Shown: piece by piece, positions 1 to 9,800 of the stretch | How the letters are laid out: every line of letters starts with the position of its first letter | How positions within the stretch are numbered: the stretch's first letter is position 1 | Assembly: GCA_964035545.1 (NCBI GenBank) | Contig: OZ037772.1 | Location: 6,629,889 to 6,654,888, forward strand | Length of the DNA: 25,000 nucleotides | Direction of reading: 5' to 3' | Source: Bugula neritina | Taxonomy: Eukaryota > Bryozoa > Gymnolaemata > Cheilostomatida > Bugulidae | Made by a program: the position numbers and the translations under genes | Notes under the pieces: model-generated | Told to the model about the DNA's origin: nothing | What the model saw: only the letters and a program-made list of their open reading frames with translations | Database searches by the model: none

Positions 1-594
1 AGAAAAGTAAAATTGAAAGTATTGCTTCATGGTTGCAATACAGAGTACAATTTCACTTAATAAAAAAAACAAAATTGCTATATTATAGTTTTTGCAGTTT
101 ATTTAAATAATATAAAATCATTATAAAAATAAAATTGCGAGATTTTTTGTCATCTACTGATCTGTAGATGAACATTAGGTGCGTATTTTAGCTAAAAACA
201 AATTGTGTTAGCAATGCAGTGTATCTTTTGATTTAACAGTCATTTTGTGCCAACTTTCTATGAGCTCAGCAGTAGCTGTGTAGATTTACAAGACTATTTG
301 ACAATAAGGTTTAATAAGGTTTAATGAGGTTTAATAAGCCCTTTAGCCAAACTGATCTCTAATAATTTACTTTACAGTTATACTTAAATGAATAATCGAT
401 TACTTGATGTTTGCAAGTGAGTGATGGAAATTTATACTAGACACTTTCCTTTTACGTTTTACTGGGTGTCAAAAATACTAAAAATGGAAATGCAGTATAT
501 ATAGGGTGATGGGCTTTATTTGCTGTTTCTACGTAAATTTTGGCATTCAGTTTCTGATTGATTACTACATTCAGCATTATATTTCTTTTTGTAG
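1..594 (+). other. intron of gene 1 (partial), AT-rich
   Basis: This is the sequence upstream of the first visible acceptor. It contains a short 10-bp tandem repeat (303-338). I see no further exon of the TRIM gene and no other coding sequence here. Confidence 0.7.
303..338. repeat. 10-bp tandem repeat, about 3.6 copies
   Basis: The unit AATAAGGTTT occurs at 303-312 and 313-322. It recurs with one change (AATGAGGTTT) at 323-332 and is cut short at 333-338. Confidence 0.85.
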
Positions 595-794
595 ATCAAG
601 AAAAACATGATTTTAAATCTCTCACATCACTGAAAGAAGAGGTGAACACCTACTTTTCCAGTCAGGTAAAAGTAATTGCTGAAAAGATTACCAAGATAAG
701 TTCTTTGGACAAGAAAGTTTGGAATGATCTTGATGATCAAGAACAGAAATGTTCGGTTGTTATAAAAGAGATAGAGACAGTTAGAGATGAGATG
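595..794 (+). CDS. gene 1 exon: end of B-box 2 and first coiled-coil segment
   Basis: The acceptor is a pyrimidine-rich stretch ending in TTTTTGTAG (591-594 = GTAG). The exon begins in phase 1 with AT, completing an Asp codon. It ends ATG|GTGAGT at 794 in phase 0. It encodes QEKHDFKSL (the last zinc-ligand His of B-box 2) and then a Lys/Glu-rich helix ending RDEM. Compared with the matching exon of gene 2 I count 10 substitutions in 67 residues. Confidence 0.85.
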
Positions 795-3700
795 GTGAGT
801 GGTTAGTTGTAGTTTCTTTTTGTGATGCATTTTTAAAACACCAAAATCTTTGAAAGTGTACGTATCCTCAAATGATTAAACTTTAGAAAAAAATTTAGGT
901 CAACATTAACAATGTGTAATAAATTTAATATCGCTATCTTGCGTATTTATATATATTCTCATTAGGTCTTTGAAATCCGTAATAGCTATATACAACTTCA
1001 CACAAGTTTGGCTTACTAAACAAAGTGATAATGAAGTATTTGTAATAGTATACTCTGCATCTTTTTAATATATAACACTTAATGTTGATATGTTCTTAAA
1101 AAATGATTACCATGATACTATATTCTAAAATTAGACAGCAACACTTATAAAATACAGGAATAAATGCTTCATACATATACTACAATGCAGAATTTATATG
1201 TGACAACTAAAAAACTATTTATTGTTAGCCAATAAACTAAATTGAAAGTTTTGTGAGTGAAAAGAAAAGTATCTTCAGTGAACCCAAACAAACTTTTCTC
1301 AATAAACCCTTCAGTAGAAACTAATCCAGCGAAATGTAAAAATTCAAATTGAACATTTTGTCTCCAGAGAATTTGCATTTTTGCTAAATATTTTCAAATT
1401 AGACAGGAAGACCTGTATAAATATCAGAAGAATCATTTTTCACTGAAAATTAAAATTTTCTGAGATTAAAAAACTTTTCTTTGAACTGATCAAAGTTTGC
1501 CATATGAAGTCTGAGCTTGAAAACAAGCTGAAAATGTAATTAAGTCAAAATTCGTTCATATAATTATACAAACCAATTAAATTGTTTTATGAAATGTATA
1601 TCTTGTTTACACAGCAGCAACATTTTAGATCCAAAGACTAACTAATGAGAGTCAAGAGCTGATTGACAGAGTTATAAACCACAAGGCTAAAGTGACCAAT
1701 CAGGTGGAAGATTTCTACAACAAGCTGATGCTGAAGAAAGATGGGTTGGAGAAGACACAAGCTGAGGTCCATTGTCTGCTGAAAGATGGTCATGTGACTG
1801 AGAAGATCAGACAGAAGAAGAGAGTAACAGAAGAGATGAACAGACATGACGCAGATAAACTGGATGATTGTGAACTTGTTGATCCACCAACTGCAATAAA
1901 TACAGGTTTGTGACGTTCTTTTTGAAAATATCTTAGCTATACCAATCAGAGAACATCTGCCAATTAGTTGGTTCTCTCAAAACGATAACTTAACAAATAT
2001 TTTTATGGTACATTATAAACGATAAAGTAGCATGTATATTATATCACTACCTACATACAATTATATGCTGTGAGCAGCAAATTACATTTGCACACTATAT
2101 ATGCTGAAAGATCATAATTATTTCTCAAAGAAGCTGCTACAGACCTACAACTGTTAGTCATTACATTCCATGTGTAGCCTCTACTGCAAGACAATAATTT
2201 TTACTTTAAATCATGTTGATAACTCACTTTACAGTTTATTTGTTGAAGTTAAAAAATTAAAGTATGAATAAATTATTATTCCTCCTTTGTATGACAGTCA
2301 AGCACCATAGTCATACAGTGTGTTAAATTAATACATTATAACAAACCATTACATGCAATACTATGTTATACTATATTTCTGCACACATATCACACACACA
2401 TACATGCATACATACATACATACATACTGTATATACACATATACATAGAATGCATATATACATGCTGCATATATATACATGCTTGCATATTATATGCAGG
2501 CATATTATATGCACATATAACATAAATGAATTGCACATACTATAAACATATATAGTCTTTATAGAAATTACAGGCATATATAAGCAAAAATTTATAGAAC
2601 TTGTGGCAATTACATTAGATAATCATCTAATTTTCTTAATTATAGGTTTATGCTGATCGAAATAAAATTAGGAAACATTTTTGAGCAAATAAATGCTTTC
2701 TAATAAAAATTGATTTCTAAAAAACATACTAAATTATTAACACTACATAGGATCTTACAGGTCAAAACACAAATAGACTGTTGAATATCAGTCTAGTAAC
2801 AGTTCCTTCTTCACTGACATTCATATCTGAACATGATACAAGTGGTCGGTGTTACTCAGCCAATCACAGAGAAGATGGTGGCATACTCATAGGTACTACT
2901 GATGGAATACAGTTACTGAGTAGAGATGGTAATGAGCTGACTGAATACAGTACAAGTGAGAAGGTAGTATCAGGAGTGATTGAGACTCCTCAGAATGTCT
3001 TCATTCTACACAGGAAAGACGACATATCTAAGGTGGAGATGTGTTTAGCTGGTGACATCACAAAGAGACAACAACTGTTTCAGTTTGATAGAACAGGTAC
3101 TGAAGCAGCAGTACTGGCAGTCTCTGACAGACATGTTGTGGTGAATCATCCAGATACTAGACAGCTGATCATCTATGACTTCATCACTAAACAGAAAGGG
3201 ACTACTCGTCCTGATGTGCTTACACGTGGCATACACATTTTACCAGATGGTCATCTGCTAGGAGTTGGTGGAGGTAAACTGATAAAGTACAAAGTAGAGA
3301 ATGGGAAGCTGACTACAGTCTGGACATGTGATGGTGTAACAGATGGATACAGTGTCTGTGCAGATTCTAATGGTCTCATCTATGTTTCTGGACAAAGCTT
3401 GAAGTCGCTTTACATCATTTCTTCATCAGGTACGGTTGTTTAAGCATGTGTATGTTGTGAGTAGAAGACTCCAAATATGTTTTTAGAGTTCATCAAAAGT
3501 GTTAGAAATGTTGAAAAATATTAGCAAAACAAATATTGAAAGTTTTAGAAATACTGTTTCTGCTGCATCAAATTACGGTCTCCATAATGTAGTCACATTG
3601 CTGAAATCTAAGTTTGTGTATCCTCACATTTTTTCACATAATTCACAAACCTTGTCTATAAATTATGAAGTAAATTGAGTGCACTTTGATATTTTTTTAA

Positions 3701-3888
3701 ACCTTCCAGTTAACTTTGTTCCCAAGGCAGTGTATATTTTTAAATATTTGACAGGCGTTATTCTCAAGACACTGACTCATGATAAGTTACCAACTTCTTT
3801 TGCTGGAGTACCGAGTATCAGAGATGGAATACTGGCTGTACCTGGTTGGGGAGACAAAAAATTGTATCTTCTTGAAATAGAAACCTAA
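595..3888 (+). CDS. TRIM-like protein (B-box2 end, coiled coil, beta-propeller-like), 5'-partial, 4 exons
   Basis: Four exons join in frame: 595-794, 1629-1905, 2761-3429, 3755-3888 (1280 nt, entering with one base of a split Asp codon, about 426 residues, stop TAA 3886-3888). All introns are GT-AG. The first visible residues (QEKHDFKSLTSL) are the tail of a type-2 B-box. About 155 residues of charged helical coiled coil follow, then about 270 residues rich in short beta strands, Gly-Gly turns and repeated DG motifs, like an NHL-type propeller. The RING and earlier B-box exons must lie left of the window, inferred from the complete paralogue at 6724-21609, whose exons have identical phases and nearly identical lengths (200, 277, 669 versus 672, 134 versus 128). 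Family knowledge: such proteins are commonly ubiquitin ligases whose propeller binds protein or RNA. The exact ligand is unknown. No internal stop or frameshift is visible, so the gene looks intact. Confidence 0.85.
795..1628 (+). other. intron between the coiled-coil exons of gene 1
   Basis: An 834-bp GT-AG intron separating the two coiled-coil exons. It is AT-rich. No repeat, RNA gene or convincing ORF was seen inside it. Confidence 0.8.
1629..1905 (+). CDS. gene 1 exon: second coiled-coil segment
   Basis: The acceptor is ACATTTTAG (AG at 1627-1628). The first codons read IQRLTNESQELIDRV. The exon runs for 277 nt and ends ACA G|GTTTGT at 1905 (phase 1, a weak donor). The encoded stretch is a long amphipathic helix (VTNQVEDFYNKLMLKK), closing with an acidic, Pro-containing linker (CELVDPP) that leads into the propeller exon. 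If this donor were not used, a TGA would follow within a few codons and give a propeller-less protein. Confidence 0.85.
1906..2760 (+). other. intron of gene 1 with microsatellite
   Basis: An 855-bp intron (donor GTTTGT, acceptor TTACAG). It corresponds in position and phase to the 6198-bp intron 5 of gene 2. It contains the CA/TACA/TATATG simple-sequence tract at about 2376-2520, and I see no transposon in it. Confidence 0.8.
2376..2520. repeat. CACA/TACA/TATATG simple-sequence tract
   Basis: A run of CACACA, repeated TACA units (about 2400-2426), then interrupted ATATACATG and TATATGCA units. ORFs on both strands here consist only of repeated His/Tyr/Ile/Cys codons and are artefacts of the repeat. 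Confidence 0.9.
2761..3429 (+). CDS. gene 1 exon: main beta-propeller-like domain
   Basis: The acceptor is TCTTACAG ending at 2760, and the donor is TCA G|GTACGG at 3429. The 669-nt exon is open throughout. The protein shows repeated blade-like strands: GGILIGTTDGIQLLSRDG, then SGVIETPQNVFILHR, VVVNHPDTRQLIIYDF, LPDGHLLGVGGGKLIKYKV and SVCADSNGLIYVSG. These resemble NHL/six-bladed propeller blades in which each blade alternates an xxDGxLxV hairpin with a charged loop. No textbook NHL signature is complete, so the exact propeller class is an inference. Confidence 0.82.
3430..3754 (+). other. last intron of gene 1
   Basis: A 325-bp GT-AG intron with a pyrimidine-poor 3' end (ATTTGACAG). It interrupts the propeller at the same phase (1) as the 175-bp intron of gene 2. 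No other element was seen. Confidence 0.82.
3755..3888 (+). CDS. gene 1 terminal exon: last propeller blade and stop
   Basis: The acceptor is TTTGACAG ending at 3754. The exon completes a Gly codon and reads VILKTLTHDKLPTSFAGV, then a SIRDGILAVPGW strand and a C-terminal LYLLEIET before TAA. The DGILAV hairpin followed by a final hydrophobic strand fits closure of a propeller. The gene 2 counterpart (21482-21609) ends VILFRLT. Confidence 0.85.
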
Positions 3889-6723
3889 GTAATGTGCTAA
3901 GCCTATGTTGGACTTGATTGTTAATATATGTTCAACATTTTACATTCTCATTCTATTGTTTAACATTTGGACTTAATGGGATAATATTTTGTTCTTATAA
4001 CTACAATATAATTATTCTAAATGAAATGACTTTTCACAAGTCTGACAACACTTTTTTAAACGACCCATATAATGGATGTGATTTCATAAACTCTTCAGCA
4101 GTCACAGAAACCATTTTCAGTATGATTCTTACCCATAGTACAAATCCTGATAAACTCATATTCAATACTATCTAAGTAATTGTGTTTGTGAGATTGCTTT
4201 AATTTGTATTTAGGTTGAGCTTAATCAGAGTTGGTTACCAGAATAATTATTACTCTAATATATAATTTTTGCGCATATATTATGCTATATAACTATATTA
4301 AACTAATATTGGGAAGTTGCCTGTTTATAGCATAACATCAAAGCATGTACACATATTATATTATATTATTAATAAAAATTATACTATATAGCACTCTATT
4401 ATACTATATAACAGTATATTTGTTATAATTATTTACTTTTCAACTGAAGTCGAAGCTTTTTCACAAAAAGCTGTTTTAACACTTAACGAAAATAAAAAGG
4501 AATAAAACACACAAGTTTAAAGCTAGTTATGTGGCCAATAATCATTTTCAGTGAGCTAGCTAAAACTATAGTATGTGTTTGCAAATAGTTCTAATCTTAA
4601 CTTATATAATGCTCGCAACTGTTTATTGCTGCATGCAAATGTTTTTCATTCTAATTTATAAAACTAATTTATAAAGTAATGTAGCTTTTCTATACACACT
4701 GTTTAAACATCCAATACTAACCGTTTTACAATCTTTAATAATATATGCGATTGCATACAACCAAATTCTTAAATAATGAATATATAATGATCAGCAAGAC
4801 TCGCATAGAAGTTTTTTAAGGCAATAATAAAGCAGAAAAAAGTGGCGAGTTACTATGATATGGAGTGAAAAATTGTGATGCTTTTTATAACATATTGCAC
4901 AAAAAACACTCAGTAATTATCATTATGCTATATAAACTTTTTTTATAACTTCCTATATCTCACTAACTGTATAATTATAACATGAGAGCATAACTGCTAT
5001 AATTTTGGAGGTTATATATGACTAACAATATTCAAACTAGTTGACCTACGTACATTCAATAGTGCTCTAGGATTTTATTAATACAATACCAAGAAAATCT
5101 TTATAACACATAACATTTATAGACAGTCAGACGTTATTGTTGATTAGGTCTTTTTCACACACTCTATACTAGGTTGAAATAAGTATTTATGAAAAAAAAT
5201 GCAGCGTAAAGTATGTGTATACATGATAATTTTAAACCAATCTTAAAGTGATGAACATTAAGCAAATAATAATATATAACAAAATCGTTAAAAAATGATG
5301 TTCTATATTTATCACTACATGCTTATCGGATATACAATGTTATTATTAATCTCAGAATATCATAACCATGCATTATAAAAAGCTGTTATGATATAAGTGA
5401 ATAATATTGATCAATAGACAGTTATACATAAATCAATAAGTATATATACAGGCTAAGAGCAGCTAGTATAGCCTGAGTTTTGCCAATCATTACAATCTAA
5501 CCTTTTCAATTATCATAATGGATGTTATTGAGAATCGATTATATACAAATAACATAGACTCTAACGAACAGAAATGAACCTGGCTTTAACTAAACTTTTC
5601 TTTTCTGTCAATTGACATATTGTATTGTATTTTATACAATATAAGTTGAGATGCATGTTGTAATAAAGTAAATTGATAAGGCCTCAATAGTAAATAGCTA
5701 TAGTGCATGCAGTTTAAATTTAAACAACCCACTAACTTAGCAGAGTAGAGCCCATACATACAGGCATGAACTGGTATATAAAATTAATAAATTTTAAAAG
5801 CCACACAGAGTGAGCATTTAACAAACTTTTCGGAGTAACAATTGTTTGAAGCCATAGCTGAAATAATTAGGATTACAAAACATTATGCTAGTACTAACAA
5901 TGGTCTCCACGCTCATTGTAACGCTCACAATAGTCTATATACTATGTTTGCTATGAGAAAAAATAATTTAATACAGTTCCTTTCAGCAAAAAACAATGTT
6001 AAATGGCAAGCAAGGAATTCCCCATGTAGACTGAATCACAGCTTTTAAAATAAATTTTATTGTTTCAGATTAATTTCCAGTAACAGCCTAACAACATTGT
6101 AAGAGCAAAGGCTACAATGCTATCACAAAAATGAAACTGCTTGATTTCTCCTTGACTACTTTCAATGAATGCCTGCTCAATAAATCAATATTATGTTTTA
6201 TAGCATGATATTCTAAGCCAGCTTTATTATGATCAATGCAAGGCTTGATCATAAGATAAAGTTAGGCATGTTGCATTATGAAGTATTCAATAAAGTCAGA
6301 GGCTACGTAAACATTGAGAAACAAAGGAGTCTACTAAAAGACAAGGGCTTAATAGTTTGATAAAATGAAACTCAATGTCATTTCATATATACATGTAATT
6401 TACTCACTCAACTGTTTTTCTGCTCTGGTATAGCCTATAGATATAGTAATTACTGTACCACTCCACTAAACTTACTATACTCTAGTATAGCTATAAACCA
6501 ACTACTGTATATCACTGATTAGGAGAAGTAAGTTAAAATCATAATATGTTTCCTTTTTTATTTTCTACTTGAACTCTTTTAAAGTTAGGCTATAGACAGA
6601 CTCTGGTGACTAGTTATTCATGCTTTTTACTACAAATTATTAATTTTTATTTTGACGTCATATTTCTGGTTTACTCTTATCAACTTATATATATTATATA
6701 TACTTGCTTCAAATTAGATAATA
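3889..6723. other. intergenic region between the tandem TRIM-like genes
   Basis: About 2.8 kb of AT-rich DNA. Possible polyadenylation hexamers AATAAA for gene 1 lie at 4371 and 4501, both far from the stop. Low-complexity AT tracts occur around 4340-4430, and a duplicated CTAATTTATAAA word at about 4651-4675. The ORFs here are short, lack relatives I recognise and have random-looking composition. The last 80 bases hold the promoter candidate of gene 2. No tRNA, SINE or transposon was recognised. Confidence 0.65.
6653..6702 (+). promoter_or_regulatory. putative core promoter of gene 2: CRE palindrome plus TATA-like tract
   Basis: A perfect 8-bp TGACGTCA palindrome (the CREB/ATF consensus) lies at 6653-6660. 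A TATATATATTATATATA tract follows at about 6686-6702, a little over 20 bp before the ATG at 6724. The ATG has a good context (A at -3, G at +4). The proximity of both motifs to the start is seen in the sequence. Their function is inferred, and AT-rich DNA yields TATA-like tracts by chance. Confidence 0.4.
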
Positions 6724-6887
6724 ATGGCTGCCCAGCGACTACCAGAATGGTATGAGTGTGGTTATTGTGTCTCTAAGAGGGATGACATGAGAGATCCCAG
6801 AGAGCTGCCTTGTCAGCATGTATTCTGTTTGAGCTGTATTCAAGGACATTACAGCAAACATAAAACTGTGACCTGCCCTACTTGTGG
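6724..6887 (+). CDS. gene 2 exon 1: RING finger
   Basis: The ATG at 6724 is the first Met of the RING frame, with A at -3 and G at +4. Residues C12, C15, C30, H32, C35, C38, C51 and C54 form a complete C3HC4 RING, with the typical LPCQHVFCLSC core and a CPTC closing pair. The exon ends TGT GG|GTGAGT at 6887 (phase 2). Confidence 0.92.
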
Positions 6888-9800
6888 GTGAGTAAAAAGA
6901 AGCTGTAAGGATTAAATGTGCTTTTAAATGTTCAACAAAGACCATTTTATAATGTAGGTGGGTTTGACTGCAAATGCTGGATATAATTATGTGCTGCTGT
7001 GTTAGATAAGCTTGAATACAGGTTTCATTCCACTTGGACACTTCCCAGTTAGACGTTATTTTTTATTTTGGTACAATCATTAGTTGCATGAAACATGGTG
7101 AGTGTTTGCATTGAGCTCATTACAGTTCTGGAACAGTTGTGATTCTATTAGGAATTAATAAATCAATCCACAGCATTAGTCCTATAGAAACATATTTATA
7201 TGCAGCAACACAAGCTAACACTAACCACATGATATACTCTATCTATATTTCACATTATTAAATTGAGGCTAATGTGCTTTGTTTTTATTCATTTAGCTTG
7301 ATTAAATATTACTGCTTCCGTATACTTTATTATATTGTGTTTATATTGTTGTTTCAGGGAAGTGTATGACTCAGTAGACTTTGAGGCTTTCCCAAAGGTT
7401 ACCATAGTAACTAATGACTCTGATGCTCTGTACTGTACAGCTCATGAATGTCAAGGTCAAATAGCTGTGTGTTATTGTGTGACATGCAAAGACAGATTTT
7501 GTTCTCAGCATCAACAGGTGAAAAATTGACTGAAATAGTTATTGGCTTTTCAATGTTATTGTGTAAAAAATATTTGTTGTGTTTCTAAAGTATTGTATAG
7601 TCACCTTATAAAAACATTCTAACTAAAGATTCAACTTAATAAAGTGATGTTAAATGTAAAGGAACTGTGTCAAATTAGGTTATGTCTCTATATAAAAAGC
7701 TATTTGCAACTATTTTGTGAGATAAAGAGGTTTTCAAAGGTTAAACGTTACACATACTGCTAAAAGTTACCTAATAAGCCAACCCATCAGATTTTTAACA
7801 AACATAATATTTACATACAAATGACTGCGTTGGCAAAATCAGCAGCCAGAACTGACTAACTTTTTTTAACATTAAAATAGATACACATGCATGCACTGCT
7901 ATAACTGTGTTCAGTGTTTTTATTTTATTTTTATTTTTTGTTTACTAAGAATTTCTTTCAAATTCATTATTTGTTGAGTTTTCGACCGTTTTCTGATACA
8001 TATACTGTTAATTTGAAAATTATCAAAAGTTTGAAAGAAGTTGCCTCTACGAAAGTAAATTATTTATATTTGATTCTAAAATTAAATGCAAGTTGTATTT
8101 ATATGCACTGCAGGTTACATTACAAACATGTAATTCCTGATCACAATATCACAATTTTTGAAAAGCTCTGTTAAAAGTAATATAAATGCAATCATTTAAA
8201 ATTTTTAAACTATATATAGGTACACAAAAAATTACATGGTGAGTCTCACAAGGTAGTGAACATTGATATCTACAAGAGATCACCTGCCAGCTACAATAAA
8301 CCAACATGTGAACATCATCAGGAGATTCTGGTGAGAGCTTGCAAGAAATGTGACAAACTGATCTGCTTTGAGTGTGAGATTGATGGATACGACTGCACAG
8401 GTACGTAGCAAGTTATACGTATAAGTATATTGCTGAAAATAATATAAGAAATAATTTATCATTACAATAAAACCTAATAATTTTCTATCAAAAGACATTT
8501 CGACAACTTTCATCAACATTGTCTGCCAGCTGTTTTATCTTTGCATATTGATGGTATCCTTAGTGTAACAATGTGGATTTCGTGTAAGAAAAAGAGTAAA
8601 GGTTTATTCTGCACTGCTTGCACTCGCTATAACAACTGACTGCTTTACAATCAAGCACATAATGATATTGCACTCAAAACCATGACTAATAAAATAAGTA
8701 CATTAACCTTTCACACATAATTGGTTAAACAGATGTGGACACTGAGCCAGGATACAACACCTAGTTTTATAGTTTCTGAATAATTTTTCAACAAAATAAT
8801 AGACACTTTTTTGATTACAGAACAAAAACAAAAAATAATTTTCTAGTTATCAATTTACACAGTTGGTTTAAGGTCATACTTTTCATTTTCTGGCTCTTTG
8901 CCAGGTGCTTTATGTTCTATATGAACAATGTTCCACTGATAGCTCGAACAGGTTGAATGTCACAAGAACAAAAAAAATATGAAGAGATAAAGAAACTTAT
9001 GTTCTCCAATATACTTTTTTATTTTTTTCAAAAGCCAATTCATGTTTAAGTTATAGCTTGTTGAAAAACATAGTCCCCCTTCCACATTCTTCTCAATTTA
9101 TACGCTCCTGACTTGTTATTGTGTCTCAATATGCCTTGTATTTGAGTGCTTGTTAGTCTCGCTTCACCAACTTTGCCTATACTTCACAAGTGCCAGTGCT
9201 GCTGGCTCAAAAGCTAAATGTTATAAACTGTCAGCTAAAACCCAATCTTGTATTCCTAGGTTGGTTGGCCTAAATAAAACAATAGTCAAATCATGATTTC
9301 ATGTTTTAAAAATTTACTCTATTCTAACCTGCTGCCTAGCTAGTTCTATTTTTGATGTATAATTACAAAATTTGTGATACATTTTTTTGGCAACCATGTA
9401 ATTTATAAAATGCAGTAATGGTACTTATAATATTATATTATTATCATTATAATATATTATATAGTATTATGTGTGTTTTTATTATCCTGCATAATATCTA
9501 ATTTATTATTGTTGTTGTGCAAACAAGTGCAATTAACCTAGTTTTCAAAATGTACCTCTAAATTATCAGAATATCAGTTTAGATATTTTCATGCTTTGTA
9601 AGGTAAACCTAAAAAAAGAGGCTGTATTCCCAAAGTAAAGGGTGTTGAACTATGAACTATATTAGATTAGCCACTCTGCTACCAAGTGCATCAGTATAAT
9701 ATTATATGAATAGCTCTGATGCTTTGTCTCCGGTGGCTGGCTGCGATATGATAACTTGGCCAACTTCCAAGAGTTTAAAATTGGCGCAATTATTCAAGAG

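Noticed and set aside
558-594. In-frame upstream extension of gene 1's first visible exon
   Set aside because: It is a pyrimidine-rich acceptor region, and homology to the paralogue begins exactly at 595.
2363-2577. Open frames on both strands rich in His, Tyr, Ile and Cys
   Set aside because: They are translations of a CA/TACA microsatellite.
3918-4175. 85-codon open frame after gene 1
   Set aside because: AT-driven Phe/Ile/Asn-rich composition, no domain and no homologous segment after gene 2. Treated as 3' flank.
5842-6048. 68-codon open frame in the intergenic region
   Set aside because: No recognisable motif, weak composition and no splice or promoter context.
6739-7041. 100-codon minus-strand frame across exon 1
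   Set aside because: Shadow of the RING exon, extending into intron 1.
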